The notes: generated by a model not told the origin, from the sequence alone. Positions 33,601 to 60,540 are shown, numbered from the stretch's first letter. The stretch is 64,000 bases of DNA from Tretioscincus oriximinensis (GCA_022410635.1 JAJVDF010000016.1:2500543-2564542), one strand, 5' to 3'. A program made the numbers and translations.

Positions 33601-34042
33601 AATAGGAAGCAATTTACTTTGGGCATCTTCTGACTCAGAAAAGTCACCTTTGATTTAGAAAATGTGTTTGTGAGGGTGGGGGGTTTGCTATTTTGCTGTT
33701 GTCTCCTTCCATTCTGAAAGTGGATTGAAAGTGGATTAAAATGTAGATGTGACCATAGCCTAAGAGGCAAGTATTTTATCAGATTTGTTCCCGCCTTTGA
33801 TCCTCCTGTGTCTGAGCAGACACAAGGAGAAGAGCACAGATGTTCTTCACTGATCTCTTACCTACAGTAAATATTCACTAATAATTCAGATAACTCCAAT
33901 GTGTGTATTGCATCTTATCATGGAGCAATGCAAGGAAGCTTCCCCTAGCCCTGTGGAGAGGCAAAGGCTCTATATCCACCTGCACCATCCCATTTAAAAG
34001 GCACAAAAAGAGCGGTTCTTGCTTACCTTTCGGAGGCGCCAT
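14333..34042 (-). CDS. SLC35A1: SLC35A1, Golgi CMP-sialic acid transporter (complete)
   Basis: Nucleotide-sugar antiporter of the SLC35/DMT fold that brings CMP-sialic acid into the Golgi lumen in exchange for CMP, supplying sialyltransferases. Eight coding exons (34027-34042, 28023-28200, 23280-23439, 21724-21876, 20625-20691, 17329-17505, 15510-15644, 14333-14463) join to 1,017 bases: 338 residues plus TGA, against 337 in human. All junctions are GT-AG and in phase. By my numbering, residues linked to substrate binding in the family are present: Tyr98, Gln101, Asn102 and Lys124 (in VTYQLKIPC), as is Gly189. The hydrophobic pattern fits about ten membrane helices. The C-terminus, after [10 protein letters not shown], ends in Val as in mammals, where a terminal Val-type signal aids ER export. 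The start ATG is supported by the family's N-terminus ([17 protein letters not shown]). The introns are full of repeats, but no coding exon is interrupted. Confidence 0.97.
14627..14717 (+). repeat. SINE family A, 3' fragment
   Basis: Only the Bov-B-like tail (GTAAGCCGCTTTGAGTCCC ... AAGCGGGGTATAAGAAC) and the TTC run remain. Confidence 0.8.
15040..15298 (+). mobile_element. CR1-like LINE, 3' UTR fragment
   Basis: It runs from AGGACTAGACAGGTTTATGG to the 8-bp TTCTTATG-type tail. Same family as 3,437-4,028 but on the plus strand. Confidence 0.8.
15510..15644 (-). CDS. SLC35A1: SLC35A1 coding exon 7
   Basis: Acceptor CTAG, donor GTATGT. It encodes [32 protein letters not shown] and LFGLQI, plus split codons at both ends. 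Confidence 0.95.
15824..16058. mobile_element. mariner/Tc1-type MITE, copy 1
   Basis: Ends AGGGTGCTTCAAAAAATGTA and its complement, flanked by TA on both sides. The inverted arms extend to about 80 bases. Non-coding. It shares ends with the copies at 25,185 and 32,217. Confidence 0.75.
16868..16915 (+). repeat. CR1-like tail remnant
   Basis: A short match to the family's last 40 bases (GTGGCCTGATCCAGCAGG ... CTTATTTCT). Confidence 0.45.
17037..17288. mobile_element. inverted pair of Penelope-type tail repeats with 12-bp target duplication
   Basis: Two copies of the tail seen at 9,525-9,640 lie head to head (minus copy 17,049 to about 17,140, plus copy to 17,276) and form a large palindrome. 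The same 12 bases, ATAGTTAAGACA, flank it at 17,037-17,048 and 17,277-17,288. The left copy lacks the outer 35 bases of the repeat. The target duplication length fits a retroelement rather than a hAT transposon. Confidence 0.65.
17329..17505 (-). CDS. SLC35A1: SLC35A1 coding exon 6
   Basis: Acceptor CTTTCAG, donor GTAAGT. It encodes [20 protein letters not shown], then [13 protein letters not shown] and VWFVI with one base of Phe251. The frame runs open beyond both splice sites, so the raw ORF overstates the exon. Confidence 0.95.
17701..18545 (+). mobile_element. CR1-like LINE 3' end split by a GC-rich insertion
   Basis: CR1 3' UTR sequence at 17,701-17,931 resumes at about 18,505 with GGCCCGATTCAGTATGGCTC and the decayed tail. 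The CR1 tail elsewhere reads continuously through this point, which shows that the middle 570 bases were inserted. Confidence 0.7.
17932..18504. repeat. GC-rich insertion made of nested hairpins
   Basis: Perfect inverted arms: 18,018-18,032 with 18,039-18,053; 18,086-18,101 with 18,263-18,278; 18,121-18,141 with 18,223-18,243; 18,149-18,165 with 18,177-18,193. The last three nest into one stem of about 190 bases. It is CpG-rich and has many single N. It ends in GGCAACCCT, a sequence also found at the ends of other transposons in this window. The family is unidentified. Confidence 0.65.
18546..20624. other. SLC35A1 intron, no recognised repeat or gene
   Basis: It contains short open frames (for example 19,386-19,586, plus) without any family signature that I recognise. 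Scattered single N. Confidence 0.4.
20625..20691 (-). CDS. SLC35A1: SLC35A1 coding exon 5
   Basis: Acceptor TTTTTAG, donor GTAAAA. 67 bases encode [20 protein letters not shown] then FA and one base of Gly192. Confidence 0.94.
21392..21450 (+). repeat. SINE/LINE Bov-B-like tail fragment
   Basis: CCACTCTGAGACCTTTGGGT followed by a TATAGGACGATATGGAAATA-type tail. A 5'-truncated remnant. Confidence 0.55.
21724..21876 (-). CDS. SLC35A1: SLC35A1 coding exon 4
   Basis: Acceptor GTAATAG, donor GTAAAA. 51 full codons: [11 protein letters not shown] (Lys124), then [18 protein letters not shown]. Confidence 0.95.
21895..22650 (+). mobile_element. L1-type LINE 3' end with a SPIN-like insertion
   Basis: Outside 22,115-22,301 the sequence reads as a decayed L1 C-terminus (segments such as [19 protein letters not shown] and [13 protein letters not shown]) and ends in an A/T-rich tail near 22,650. 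The reading frame is restored when the SPIN-like element and one target duplication are ignored. Confidence 0.6.
22115..22301. mobile_element. SPIN-like hAT element, copy 1 (187 bp)
   Basis: The ends CAGTGGTTCTCAAC and GTTGAGAACTGCTG are inverted repeats. Exact 8-bp target duplication TCGTACAG at 22,107-22,114 and 22,302-22,309. The interior GTGACCCC ... GACCCCCGCCGAGGTCACGA matches the SPIN/URR1 group as I know it. Confidence 0.85.
23280..23439 (-). CDS. SLC35A1: SLC35A1 coding exon 3
   Basis: Acceptor CTCCAG, donor GTAATT. It encodes residues 65-118 with [18 protein letters not shown], the VYAVQNNM helix and [11 protein letters not shown]. Confidence 0.95.
23527..23553. repeat. CA microsatellite with ambiguous bases
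   Basis: A (CA)n run in which alternate positions are N, which suggests unresolved allele or read length differences. Confidence 0.8.
23838..23902 (+). repeat. SINE tail fragment with (AAATA) end
   Basis: GCCCCGAGACTTTCGGGTAT, a duplicated GGGTAT unit and a TAAATAAATA end, like the family B tail. Confidence 0.6.
23927..24755 (-). mobile_element. CR1-like LINE 3' end containing a SINE
   Basis: CR1 3' UTR and C-terminal coding sequence on the minus strand at 23,927-24,362 continues at 24,620-24,755 (CATGCATGATTTTATACACC and onward). The SINE of family B between them was inserted later. Confidence 0.75.
24366..24619 (-). repeat. SINE family B, full length, inside CR1
   Basis: Minus-strand head GAGAGCCAGTTTGGTGTAGT (A box region) and B box GGTTCGATTCC, body TGACCTTGGG-like, and tail CCGAAGG/CCCGCC ending in (AAAT)n. 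Confidence 0.85.
25185..25393. mobile_element. mariner/Tc1-type MITE, copy 2 (209 bp)
   Basis: TA-flanked, with ends like copy 1. It shares an internal deletion and a doubled CTGTTCTA with copy 3, so copies 2 and 3 form one subfamily. Confidence 0.75.
26080..26265. mobile_element. SPIN-like hAT element, copy 2 (186 bp)
   Basis: Same ends as copy 1. Target duplication CTCTGGAG (26,072-26,079) against CTNTAGAG (26,266-26,273). Confidence 0.85.
26274..27614. other. SLC35A1 intron, no recognised feature
   Basis: AT-rich sequence without repeats that I can name. Confidence 0.45.
27615..27915 (-). repeat. SINE family B with long (ATTT)n(ATTG)n tail
   Basis: Full head and body on the minus strand. 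Its tail has grown into a compound tetranucleotide microsatellite (27,615-27,675). Confidence 0.85.
28023..28200 (-). CDS. SLC35A1: SLC35A1 coding exon 2
   Basis: Acceptor TTTTTCAG, donor GTAAGT. It encodes residues 6-65, including [35 protein letters not shown] and ending GILA with a split Lys: the first two membrane helices. Confidence 0.95.
28740..29050 (+). repeat. SINE family A copy followed by a second SINE-type tail
   Basis: 28,740-28,976 is family A lacking the first 25 bases. 28,985-29,050 is a separate tail (CCGCTCTGAGACCTTCGAGT ... TATAAATAAATA). Confidence 0.75.
29575..29665 (-). repeat. old Penelope-type tail fragment with hammerhead-like core
   Basis: On the minus strand it follows the 9,525 tail with many substitutions. 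The core at 29,623-29,658 keeps CTGAAGA, a 5-bp stem II with one G-T pair, GAAA and a paired AGC/GCT stem III followed by A. Confidence 0.55.
30078..30330 (-). repeat. SINE family B
   Basis: (ATTT)n tail, CCACCCTATATCCAAAGGTC, and the head ending CTACACCAAACTGG on the plus strand. Confidence 0.85.
30404..30759. mobile_element. SPIN-like hAT element, copy 3 (longer variant)
   Basis: Target duplication CCTTAGAC/CCTCAGAC (7 of 8). Compared with copies 1 and 2 it has about 170 extra internal bases, shared with copy 4. Just to its right (30,768-30,830) lies another fragment of the Penelope-type tail. Confidence 0.8.
31300..31670 (+). repeat. unclassified repeat family E, copy 1
   Basis: It shares an ordered series of blocks with 35,446-35,978 (minus) and 58,490-58,850 (plus): GTTTCTGTGGG, GGGCAGAAGAGG, ACTACAGTTCCCAGCA, GGGCTGCTGCTGC and CTTGTCATCGTGAAAA. 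No ORF or known ends. Confidence 0.6.
31745..31991 (-). repeat. SINE family B
   Basis: Full-length copy with (ATTT)n tail at the left and head CCAAACTGGCTCTC at the right. Confidence 0.85.
32217..32425. mobile_element. mariner/Tc1-type MITE, copy 3 (209 bp)
   Basis: TA-flanked, ends CAGGGTGCTT and AAGCACCCTG, same length as copy 2. Confidence 0.75.
32572..33111. mobile_element. SPIN-like hAT element, copy 4, split by a CR1
   Basis: Target duplication ATCTAGAG (32,564-32,571) against GTCTAGAG (33,112-33,119). A CR1 3' end (32,599-32,833, plus) sits between the left end and the rest. Confidence 0.8.
32599..32833 (+). mobile_element. CR1-like LINE 3' UTR inside a SPIN-like element
   Basis: From TATAAATGGATACTAAG to a doubled TTATGTTC tail. 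It is younger than its SPIN host. Confidence 0.8.
33177..33473 (+). repeat. SINE family A, full length
   Basis: Clean copy from GGCACGGATAGCTCAGTCGC to the (TTC)n run. A box and B box (GTTTCGAAGCC) are intact. Confidence 0.88.
33535..33765. repeat. unclassified inverted-repeat element (family F)
   Basis: Left GGCCACACCTGAGCTTTAAT with CAGTCCACTTTC, and right the approximate complement (GTGGATTAAAATGTAGATGTGACC). Similar pairs at 42,110-42,300, and single arms at 59,044 and 59,201. Confidence 0.4.
34027..34042 (-). CDS. SLC35A1: SLC35A1 coding exon 1
   Basis: ATG (complement of 34,040-34,042) plus MAPPK and one base of the Glu codon, then donor GTAAGC. Only 16 coding bases, too short for ORF callers, but phase and sequence join exactly to the next exon. 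Confidence 0.9.
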
Positions 34043-34249
34043 CCTACACTGCAAGCATCAGCAGGCGAGACCACACGCCGCCCGCACCAACAGCGCTCCT
34101 CCACAGGCACCATAGAGAGCCCTCCTGGGTGCCTAGATAGGTCAAATCCAAATTCAGCCCAATGAGGTAGAAACTCTATCTCGTTGATCCATCCGGCGTT
34201 CAGGGCTCCTCTCGAATCCAAAAAAAAAAAAAAACCCACCTCCAACTTC

Positions 34250-34274
34250 TTCCGCCGGAAAAAGAATGACGTCA
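34250..34274 (-). promoter_or_regulatory. SLC35A1: SLC35A1 promoter elements: palindromic ETS pair and consensus CRE
   Basis: About 210-230 bases upstream of the SLC35A1 ATG. TTCCGCCGGAA at 34,250-34,260 is a palindrome with an ETS core on each strand. TGACGTCA at 34,267-34,274 is the perfect CREB/ATF site. The surrounding 34,020-34,290 is richer in CpG than its neighbourhood, and no TATA box is evident. An A14 tract at about 34,210-34,223 lies between these sites and the start. Confidence 0.6.
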
Positions 34275-34518
34275 GACTGAGCCTCAGTGAGCCGTTGCCT
34301 AATTATAAACTCACAACCTATAGACAGACTCTTTCGTTATTCAAAAAGTGTTTGAGGGTCTCCTCAAATCTTTTTTTTCCCCTGAAAAAGAGTGAAAAAG
34401 GAAAAAAAGTGGCTAGGAAAAAAAGAAGTAATTCCATGAAGTGCATTTTATAAAGCCAGCGTCATGCTGATTTTGAAAGAATGAAAGAATTTATCCAGTT
34501 ATTTTTTTAATCAACTGA

Positions 34519-35090
34519 TAGGCTGACCAGATGCCCCCTTTTTTGGGGGGGACCCGGTTTTGGGGTGTCTACCCCGCCCTCCCGGGGGGGGGGGTTGTGT
34601 CGCCATTTCTCCGGGTTTTGCTGAGGAAAAAAAAATTGTAAAAAAAAATTTTTTTTGAAAAAAATTCACTGCAGCACCACTAGGGGGCTCTGGCATCTGA
34701 GAGCAGCTCCTGAAGCCACCCTCCCCTCAGTAAAAAATAAAAATTCTCACACACTTCAAAACTTTCTCACACACTTCAAAAAAAAATTTTTTTTTAATTT
34801 TCTTTTTTTAAAAAATGCTGCACCACCACTAGGGGCTTCCAGCAACTGGGGCCAGCTTCTGGAGGCACCTTCCTCTCTGTAAAAAANNTTTTAAAATTCT
34901 GATGTACTGCAAAAATTCTGTTTAAAAATTCTCGCACAGTTAAAAAAATTCTCATATGCCTCACTGATTTTTCGGGTGGGAATTTTGGAAGGGAATGCAC
35001 GTTGGTGGGTAATTTGCATATTTATGAATATGCAAATTAGCATGAATATTAATTAGCCCGGTTTGGGTCTCAGAAAATCTGGTCAGTCTA
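34519..35090. mobile_element. hAT-like element with TAGGCTGACCAGAT ends, copy 1
   Basis: Left end TAGGCTGACCAGATG, right end ATCTGGTCAGTCTA. The interior has C/G runs, CACTGCAGCACCACTAGGGG and an ATTTGCATATTTATGAATAT segment. It matches 60,861-61,397 along its whole length. No convincing target duplication at this copy. Confidence 0.7.
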
Positions 35091-35445
35091 CTGGAGGAGG
35101 CGATCTTGCTGGCTGCATCCACTCCACATGCAGCCTTATTCTGGGCTGTCCCTTGGAATAGGAGCCTGCCAACCACATGCTAGTGTACACTATGGCAGGA
35201 CCCGAATGGGGCCTGCCATAGTGTATACTGGCGTGTGAATGGCCAAGCTCTGACTCGAGATGCGACCCAGAATAAGTCTCCTATGCATGGATGGGACTTT
35301 CTAGGAAATGGAGCTTCCCGCAGTAGGAAGTAGGAAAAAATGGACATTTAATGCTAGAGGAAATTTGAAAAAGTATAGCAGATAAGAGGGCAAACATCCT
35401 TGTCCCAATTGGCTGGGTAAGTGTTATGTGGACGGGCTTCCAGAT

Positions 35446-35755
35446 GCAAGCAATAACAAACTGCCAGCTTCCTCCTGCTTCCCTACTTCCTGATAGAATT
35501 TNTGCTTGATGGCCCTTAGTTGTATTTTTGCCTGCTTTTCTATGCCGTATTTTCATGATGACAAGTGCTTATTATAAAATCTTGGATGCCCAGCAGCTTC
35601 GCAAGCAATAACAAACTGACAGCTTCCTCTTGCTTCCCTACTTCCTGATAGAATTTCTGTTTGATGGCCCTTAGTTGTATTTTTGCCTGCTTTTCTATGC
35701 NGTATTTTCACGACAACAAGTGCTNATTATAAAATCTTGGATGCGCAGCAGCTTC
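35446..35755. repeat. 155-bp tandem duplication
   Basis: 35,446-35,600 and 35,601-35,755 align without gaps apart from a few substitutions and N. The unit is the 3' end of repeat family E. Confidence 0.85.
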
Positions 35756-35978
35756 ACGAAGCTCCCAAATATGAAAAAGGTGAAACAGAGACGCTGTGGT
35801 GCTGGCCTGATGGGAAGTGGAGTGCGAGCAGTGGGCAGGCCCTTATGCCCAGCCTGTGACCGAGGGACCCTGCCTTTCAGACCACTACAGCTCCCAACCT
35901 CCACCACAGCTAGCCCTAGGAGGGACGAATCCTCTAGCCAGTCCCGCCCACAGAAACGTATTTTCTGCTTACACAACA
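35446..35978 (-). repeat. unclassified repeat family E, copy 2
   Basis: Minus-strand copy with the same block order as 31,300 and 58,490. Its end is tandemly doubled. Confidence 0.55.
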
Positions 35979-36898
35979 TTGGCTGTGGGCCGATCTATAT
36001 AATTCTTGCCACTACACCTAAGACAAGCTGTTGTGGAACTGTTAAGAAAAGTATAGGAAAGGGTAACCATGAGACTGAAACGCCTCCCTTATAGACAGAT
36101 TCTGTGTCCTAGACTGCCTTGCTTCTGCACCACATGGTGATAATGCAAATCCCAAGCTGCTGGAACTGGATACCATTGTGCCTTTACTCTTGATGTGGTG
36201 GGACAAGACTGCTGAAAAAACAAGGGAGTTGGAAGAAAGAACAGAGGCTATCCAAGAGAATAAAGAGAAAGAGGAGAAGGGAGGCTATTTCCCCAGATAG
36301 GATGAGCTGCACTATGCAGCCCAAAGTAGCTTCCTTGCTCCAGTACTGGATGTCCCGACGGGCAAGTTAGGTGCCTCCACTTTACCAGCCTCTAAATTGT
36401 CCACGTTTACCCAACATTGGGCCAAAATTAACTTAATTCTGCTTTGCCACTGATCTTCTCCATCCCCATCTCTTGGCTCAGGAATCCCATGGAGGCAAGG
36501 TTTTAAGCCTGCCAGCTACAGTCAATTAATCAGTCTTTTATTGTTGCCCATGGAGAAATTAGTAAACCCCAAAGAGGAAACTAAAAACTGCTGTTAGTAC
36601 ATAAAAAACCATCACCACATAGAGACCTTTATACATAGCCTTTTAAATTTGGTTTGAGGTACTTACCAGTCAACGTTGTTTGTATGGGACTGTAATAATC
36701 CAGGTCAGATCTCTGCTAAGAATGCAATGGTAGTCAGGTTAAAGGTCAACCACATCGCTCAACTCTACATCCATACTAATGCCACGTGAATCGTGTGAGT
36801 TTGGCTGAGCCATTCTGATAACACAACAAATTCATTTTCAAATCTTCTTCACATTGTCTGTCTTTGAACCTTCTGCCTTTTGCTTTGAACCTAGCAGG

Positions 36899-37187
36899 CT
36901 CGGATAGCTCAGTCGCTTAGGAATTCGTCTCTCGCCTGGGAGATGGGGTTTCGAAGCCCTGTGTGGGACGTGGGGAGGGGTGAGCACCTTTCACTAGCCT
37001 ATAGCTCTAGCCAACCCAGCTATTCAGAAGCAGGAACTGCAAGAAATAGCAAGTGACTCCAAGTAGATACATGGGAACCACCAGAGTCTGGTGGGAAAGA
37101 TAGAATGTGAGCCTTCGGGCAAAATACCCTTGTAAGCCGCTTTGAGTCCCTTTGAAAGGTGGGGAAAGCGGGGTATAAGAACCCAGT

Positions 37188-37222
<35 letters not shown>

Positions 37223-37226
37223 TTCT
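36899..37226 (+). repeat. SINE family A, full length, expanded TTC tail
   Basis: Head TCGGATAGCTCAGTCGCTTA, Bov-B-like tail, then (TTC)n with one CTC interruption. Confidence 0.88.
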
Positions 37227-37870
37227 AACAACATGGAGCTAGCTGGAAGCATTTGAACTTAACGTTGAGCAAGCAGCCCACTTTCAACTTGGGGACTACT
37301 GTGTTATGTAGATTAGCAACTTCACATCTGTATTAAGGCACATATTCTCTCACTTCAAATGTTCAACCTGCTAACTGCAAACTCATACTACTGTAACCAA
37401 TCCAGATCGAACTAATCTGGATTTATTAAATCAGACCAAGCCAAATACGTGTATGAATGGCCTGAAGTCCGTATCACATGTTTAGTAGAGAACTGTAGAT
37501 TTTTTCTCCCTCACTGCAGACCACTTGTGGTGCCACTGCTGGCAGGAATGAAGCGTGTTTCAGCTCTAGAAAATGTTTATTTCAGCTCTTAGTGGTATCT
37601 GAGTTTGGTCTGCAGTGGTTTTACTTTGGCAGTAGTAGTAAAATCAAGTGTTTGCNTAAAAAAAGTGGGTGTAGCAACTCTTGTTATTATAAAAACAGAG
37701 AACTACCTTGCTATTTGCAGGGTCAGTTCTGTGAATCCTAAAACTTAGTAAGGAAAATTTGGGGAAGGGAAGCTGATAGCAAACCAAAGAACATAAAAAT
37801 CTGTGGATAAGCAAATCTCATAGTCACTTTGTCTTACTGAGTTTCTGACTTGCTTTTAGTTCATCTAACC

Positions 37871-38322
37871 CAGGGGTGGGCAAACGTATNGGGGGCTGAG
37901 GGCCATTTCATAGCCACACCCCTTCCCAGAGTGACTTGAGGGCTGCATGGCCAGGCCCCCTTTCCAAGCCCCTCCCCAAGCCTGGACTCTGCCACCTGCC
38001 TACCACCTCAGGGCACGGTGTGCCACTGCCAGTCAGACAGAGGCTACCACCATGCAAGTGGGAGTGCCAGGCAGGTGCGTTAACAAGCTACAAACAGCAG
38101 TTTCTGGACTGCTATTGGTGGCGCATGGCCTGTCTGGATGATGCTGTGGCGTGCTGCNAACACTGACTGTTGTTCCAGACTGCTGTTGTCATGCATGTAT
38201 TTTGGTTTAAAAAAAAACAGGGGAAATCTTCTGGTCTCAGGACCTTCCGATCAATGAAAGAGCCACACTCAAGGGGCCAAAGAGCCGCATGAGGCTCCCG
38301 AGCCGCAGTTTGCCTATCCCTG
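37871..38322. mobile_element. hAT-like non-autonomous transposon (452 bp)
   Basis: Ends CAGGGGTGGGCAAACG and AGTTTGCCTATCCCTG. Exact 8-bp target duplication ATCTAACC at 37,863-37,870 and 38,323-38,330. GC-rich non-coding interior. Confidence 0.85.
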
Positions 38323-38491
38323 ATCTAACCCCAGTCACTTTGTCATGAAAACCAACAGTTACCGATCTCAGAATGACTCAGTTCCAAGTGCCTGGGAGAA
38401 AAAGGTTTTGCCTCTTACAGTAAATCTAGCTTTGGCAAGCTGTGAAGGGACAAAGGAACACAGTCCACACTTCACACAACCCACAATAATA

Positions 38492-38497
38492 TTTATT
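38492..38497 (-). terminator. CFAP206: CFAP206 poly(A) signal candidate
   Basis: TTTATT on the plus strand (AATAAA on the minus strand) sits about 105 bases after the CFAP206 stop, giving a compact 3' UTR. Confidence 0.6.
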
Positions 38498-38601
38498 GTT
38501 ATTTCTAGTTTCCAAGTGATATACATGTGGCCTCTGAATAGAAAAGAATGAGATACAATGAATTTTTAGCAGTTCTTCTTTTGACATTTCACTGAATTCG
38601 C

Positions 38602-57881
<19,280 letters not shown>

Positions 57882-58489
57882 TCTGCACCTTCAGCAGAAG
57901 ACAGGATTTCGTTTAGTACATTGCCATTTTTTTCTAGAACTGTGCTAACTTGTACCATTAACAGCACACATAACTAGTATCCTTCCAATCTATTTGGAAA
58001 ACAANTTAAGCAGGAGGCAAATGTGATTTATATTTACCAGGGAACAAATGAAAAAGGACACTTTGTTAGTTAAAATGCTATATATTTTATCAAGTGAATA
58101 AGATCATGGTTCAGTGCTCTGACAATATGAGACAAAATACTCTTTACTCTGTTTATTACAAATCACACCAACATTGTGTACTAATTCACATACTGCAAGT
58201 TTTATAAAGAGAAAGACTGAGGAAGGCACTTCTTTGACTGAAGACAATCTGCACTAGGTTTTCTAGAAGACAAAGATTCTATTAAAATGCCACACAAAAC
58301 ACAAATCTCTCCGAAGAGCAGGAAAGTATTCCAATGTTTGCACCACAGGGTAAATACAAACGAATCCTTGTTTCGATAAAACAAAGACTATCTGTATGTA
58401 GTATGAAGATAAGGTAATATCTTTTTCTGGATTCATAGAGTTCCAGTATCAGAGTGCTTATAGATGGGCCACCTATAAGCAGATTTTTT

Positions 58490-58850
58490 CCCCCCTGTGA
58501 GTGGGACTGAGCACAGATTGGCTAAAAAGGCTTTCTTCCTCCCAGGGCTATCTATGGTACAGGCTAGGAGATGTAGTCTGCAGACAGGCCCCATACAGCT
58601 TGGGCAGAAGAGGCTGCCTGGTGCTCAGACTACATTTCCCAGCATATCCCATCACTATCACTCACTTTTTTCATATTTGGGCTGCTTCTCCTCCTGCCAG
58701 CTTTATGAAGCTGCTGGCATAAGCACTTGTCATCCTGAAAAAACAGAGTAGAAAAGTAGGCAGAAATATAACTAAATACTATAAAATAGGAAACAAATTC
58801 TGTAAGGAAGTAGAGAAACAAGAAGCTGGCAATTTGTTATTGTTTACATC
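58490..58850 (+). repeat. unclassified repeat family E, copy 3
   Basis: GTGGGACTGAGCACAGATTG, ACTACATTTCCCAGCATATC, CATATTTGGGCTGCTTCTCC and AAGCTGGCAATTTGTTATTG, in the same order as the other two copies. Confidence 0.6.
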
Positions 58851-59043
58851 TAGAAGAGTTTACGTCTATAGAAGAATTCAAGACAATCACAGTGTACTTC
58901 ATATTGTTTTTCTATTATCCCAAGGCATTTTGACTAAATTCTGAAACTCCTGAAAAACAAGCTAATTAATTAATGCTTTGATTGCCTTCAAAGAAACTTC
59001 GTGCTTTCCTTCATCTCAATGGTAACATCTATATGAAGCAATT

Positions 59044-59267
59044 TAAGGTTTCTGGTCACAGCTAAGTTCTAATCCAGCTTCAACCCATTTGTAGAATGGA
59101 AGAACACAGCTATATGAAGCAACTTAAGTGGTTCCTTCCCGCCAAAAAACATATTTTTAATTGCATTGGGATGGATGTAAATTCCTGGGGAGAAAGGAAA
59201 TAAGGTTTCTGGTCACAGCTAAGTTCCAATCCAGCTTCAGCCCATTTGTAAAACGGAAGAACACAGC
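59044..59267. repeat. 67-bp direct repeat, two copies 157 bases apart (family F arm)
   Basis: 59,044-59,110 and 59,201-59,267 both read TAAGGTTTCTGGTCACAGCT to AGAACACAGC with about six differences. Confidence 0.75.
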
Positions 59268-59376
59268 AGCAAAGTGAAAAACAATTTTCTTTCCACATTA
59301 ACTAAACCAAAGATGGACACACTGAATTGGAAAATGCCAAAATAAAATATTTGCTGAGATGTTGTTGTTCCCTCAT

Positions 59377-59589
59377 TAGGCTAACCAGATGACCCCTTTT
59401 TTGGGGGGGGNTTGAAAACCCGTTTTGGGGGTGCCTCCAGGTTTTTTCTGAGGAAAAAAATAATTAAAAAACAAAACAAAATCGAAAAAAAGTATTTTTT
59501 GAAGAAACTTTCCTCAGAAAAAACTGGGAGGCACCCCACAACCGGGTTTTCAACCCCCTCCCCAAAAAAAGGGGTCATCTGGTCAGCCT
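59377..59589. mobile_element. foldback element with TAGGCTAACCAGATG ends
   Basis: Inverted arms of about 80 bases (TAGGCTAACCAGATGACCCC to TTTTTTCTGAGG and the complement) around an A-rich centre. Related ends to 34,519 and 60,861. Confidence 0.7.
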
Positions 59590-60099
59590 TCTCACTCTAA
59601 AAGAAGACAGAAACTGGATATTTAGGTTGATCAGACAGGGTCAAGATGTAGGGATCACACTCTCCCTGTCAGGTGTGGAAATTTTCAAACGCAAGCAAAA
59701 GCCCCAAACATTGTTTTTTTTTAAAAAGCAATAATACCGAGCAAATGTGTTTTTGTTTTTCAAGCAGCCATGGGCTCTTGGTTGCGCCCCAAGGCTTTGG
59801 AGGAGTCCTGTGATCTTCGCTTCGTCAATTCGAATTGAGCCCCTTTTCTTATACCCGGCCAGTCAACCTAGGAACCAGATCGCCTTTGCCAACAGGGGAG
59901 GAGAAGGGAAAGAAAGGTAAGGCTGTCATAAAAAAAGAAAACCCTGGATAGGAAAGCTAAAGCTTGAATAAGCAGCACCTATTAAAATGTTTTCTTTTGC
60001 ACATCCATTAAAGTTGCAGCTGCTTCGTCCCTTTTTTACAGCAACCCTAAATAATGGGCAGTTTGGAAGCCTGGCGCCCGACTTTTCCATGGTCCACCA

Positions 60100-60540
60100 G
60101 ACTCACTCGGCCCGCCCCTTTGGCAGTGAGGTAAACTTCACCTATTGGATTTCTGCCTGCAACAGGGCTGCTAACGTCAAGAGCGGTGTGGCACACTGGG
60201 CAAGAGGCACAACATGATCGGCGTCCGCGATCCGGCCCAGATCATCTTTGGTTTATGTTTTTCGGACTCCTTAAAACAATCCACTCCACTTTCCACAAGC
60301 GAGCCTTAATTTTACCTCCCCTCTGCTACTCCGGGACTCTTAATGCCTCACACCGGCGCCTTCGCCCTTTTTCTGCACCTCCACGGGCCGCTTCCCTCGT
60401 GCGAAGGCCGCGAAAGAGCGCCGCGCGCCGTTGCCATAGAAACCATAGGCTCTCCGGGAAAAGGCGAGCGACAAAGAGCAACCAATCAGTGGCGGGAGGG
60501 GGCGGGGCTAGGCCTCAAAATGCACTGACTACGCTCACCC
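60100..60540 (-). promoter_or_regulatory. CFAP206: CpG-rich putative CFAP206 promoter and first exon region
   Basis: A GC- and CpG-rich, unrepeated block. Besides the X-box it has a CCAAT core (60,482-60,486) and a GC box GGGCGGGGC (60,500-60,508). A non-coding first exon spliced to the acceptor region just above 57,881 is inferred. Possible minus-strand donors occur near 60,140 and 60,312, but I cannot choose between them. Activity on both strands is possible. Confidence 0.5.
60430..60443 (-). promoter_or_regulatory. CFAP206: RFX X-box in the CFAP206 promoter region
   Basis: GTTGCCATAGAAAC matches the X-box plan of two half-sites with a two-base spacer: the left half is perfect, the right half differs at one position. 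RFX factors drive motile-cilium genes through such sites. It lies in the only CpG-rich, repeat-free block upstream of CFAP206. Confidence 0.65.

Larger units (their letters stand above)
35091..37870. other. intergenic region between SLC35A1 start and CFAP206 end
   Basis: It holds repeat family E with a 155-bp tandem duplication and one SINE. No gene is recognisable. Confidence 0.5.

Noticed and set aside
34655..34882. ORFs in the C/G- and A/T-run region
   Set aside because: They fall in a hAT-like element and recur with frame changes at 60,892-61,110.
59900..59930. Plus-strand transcript starting at the CFAP206 promoter
   Set aside because: A GTAAGG donor-like site exists at about 59,917, but no plus-strand exon or coding sequence follows it.
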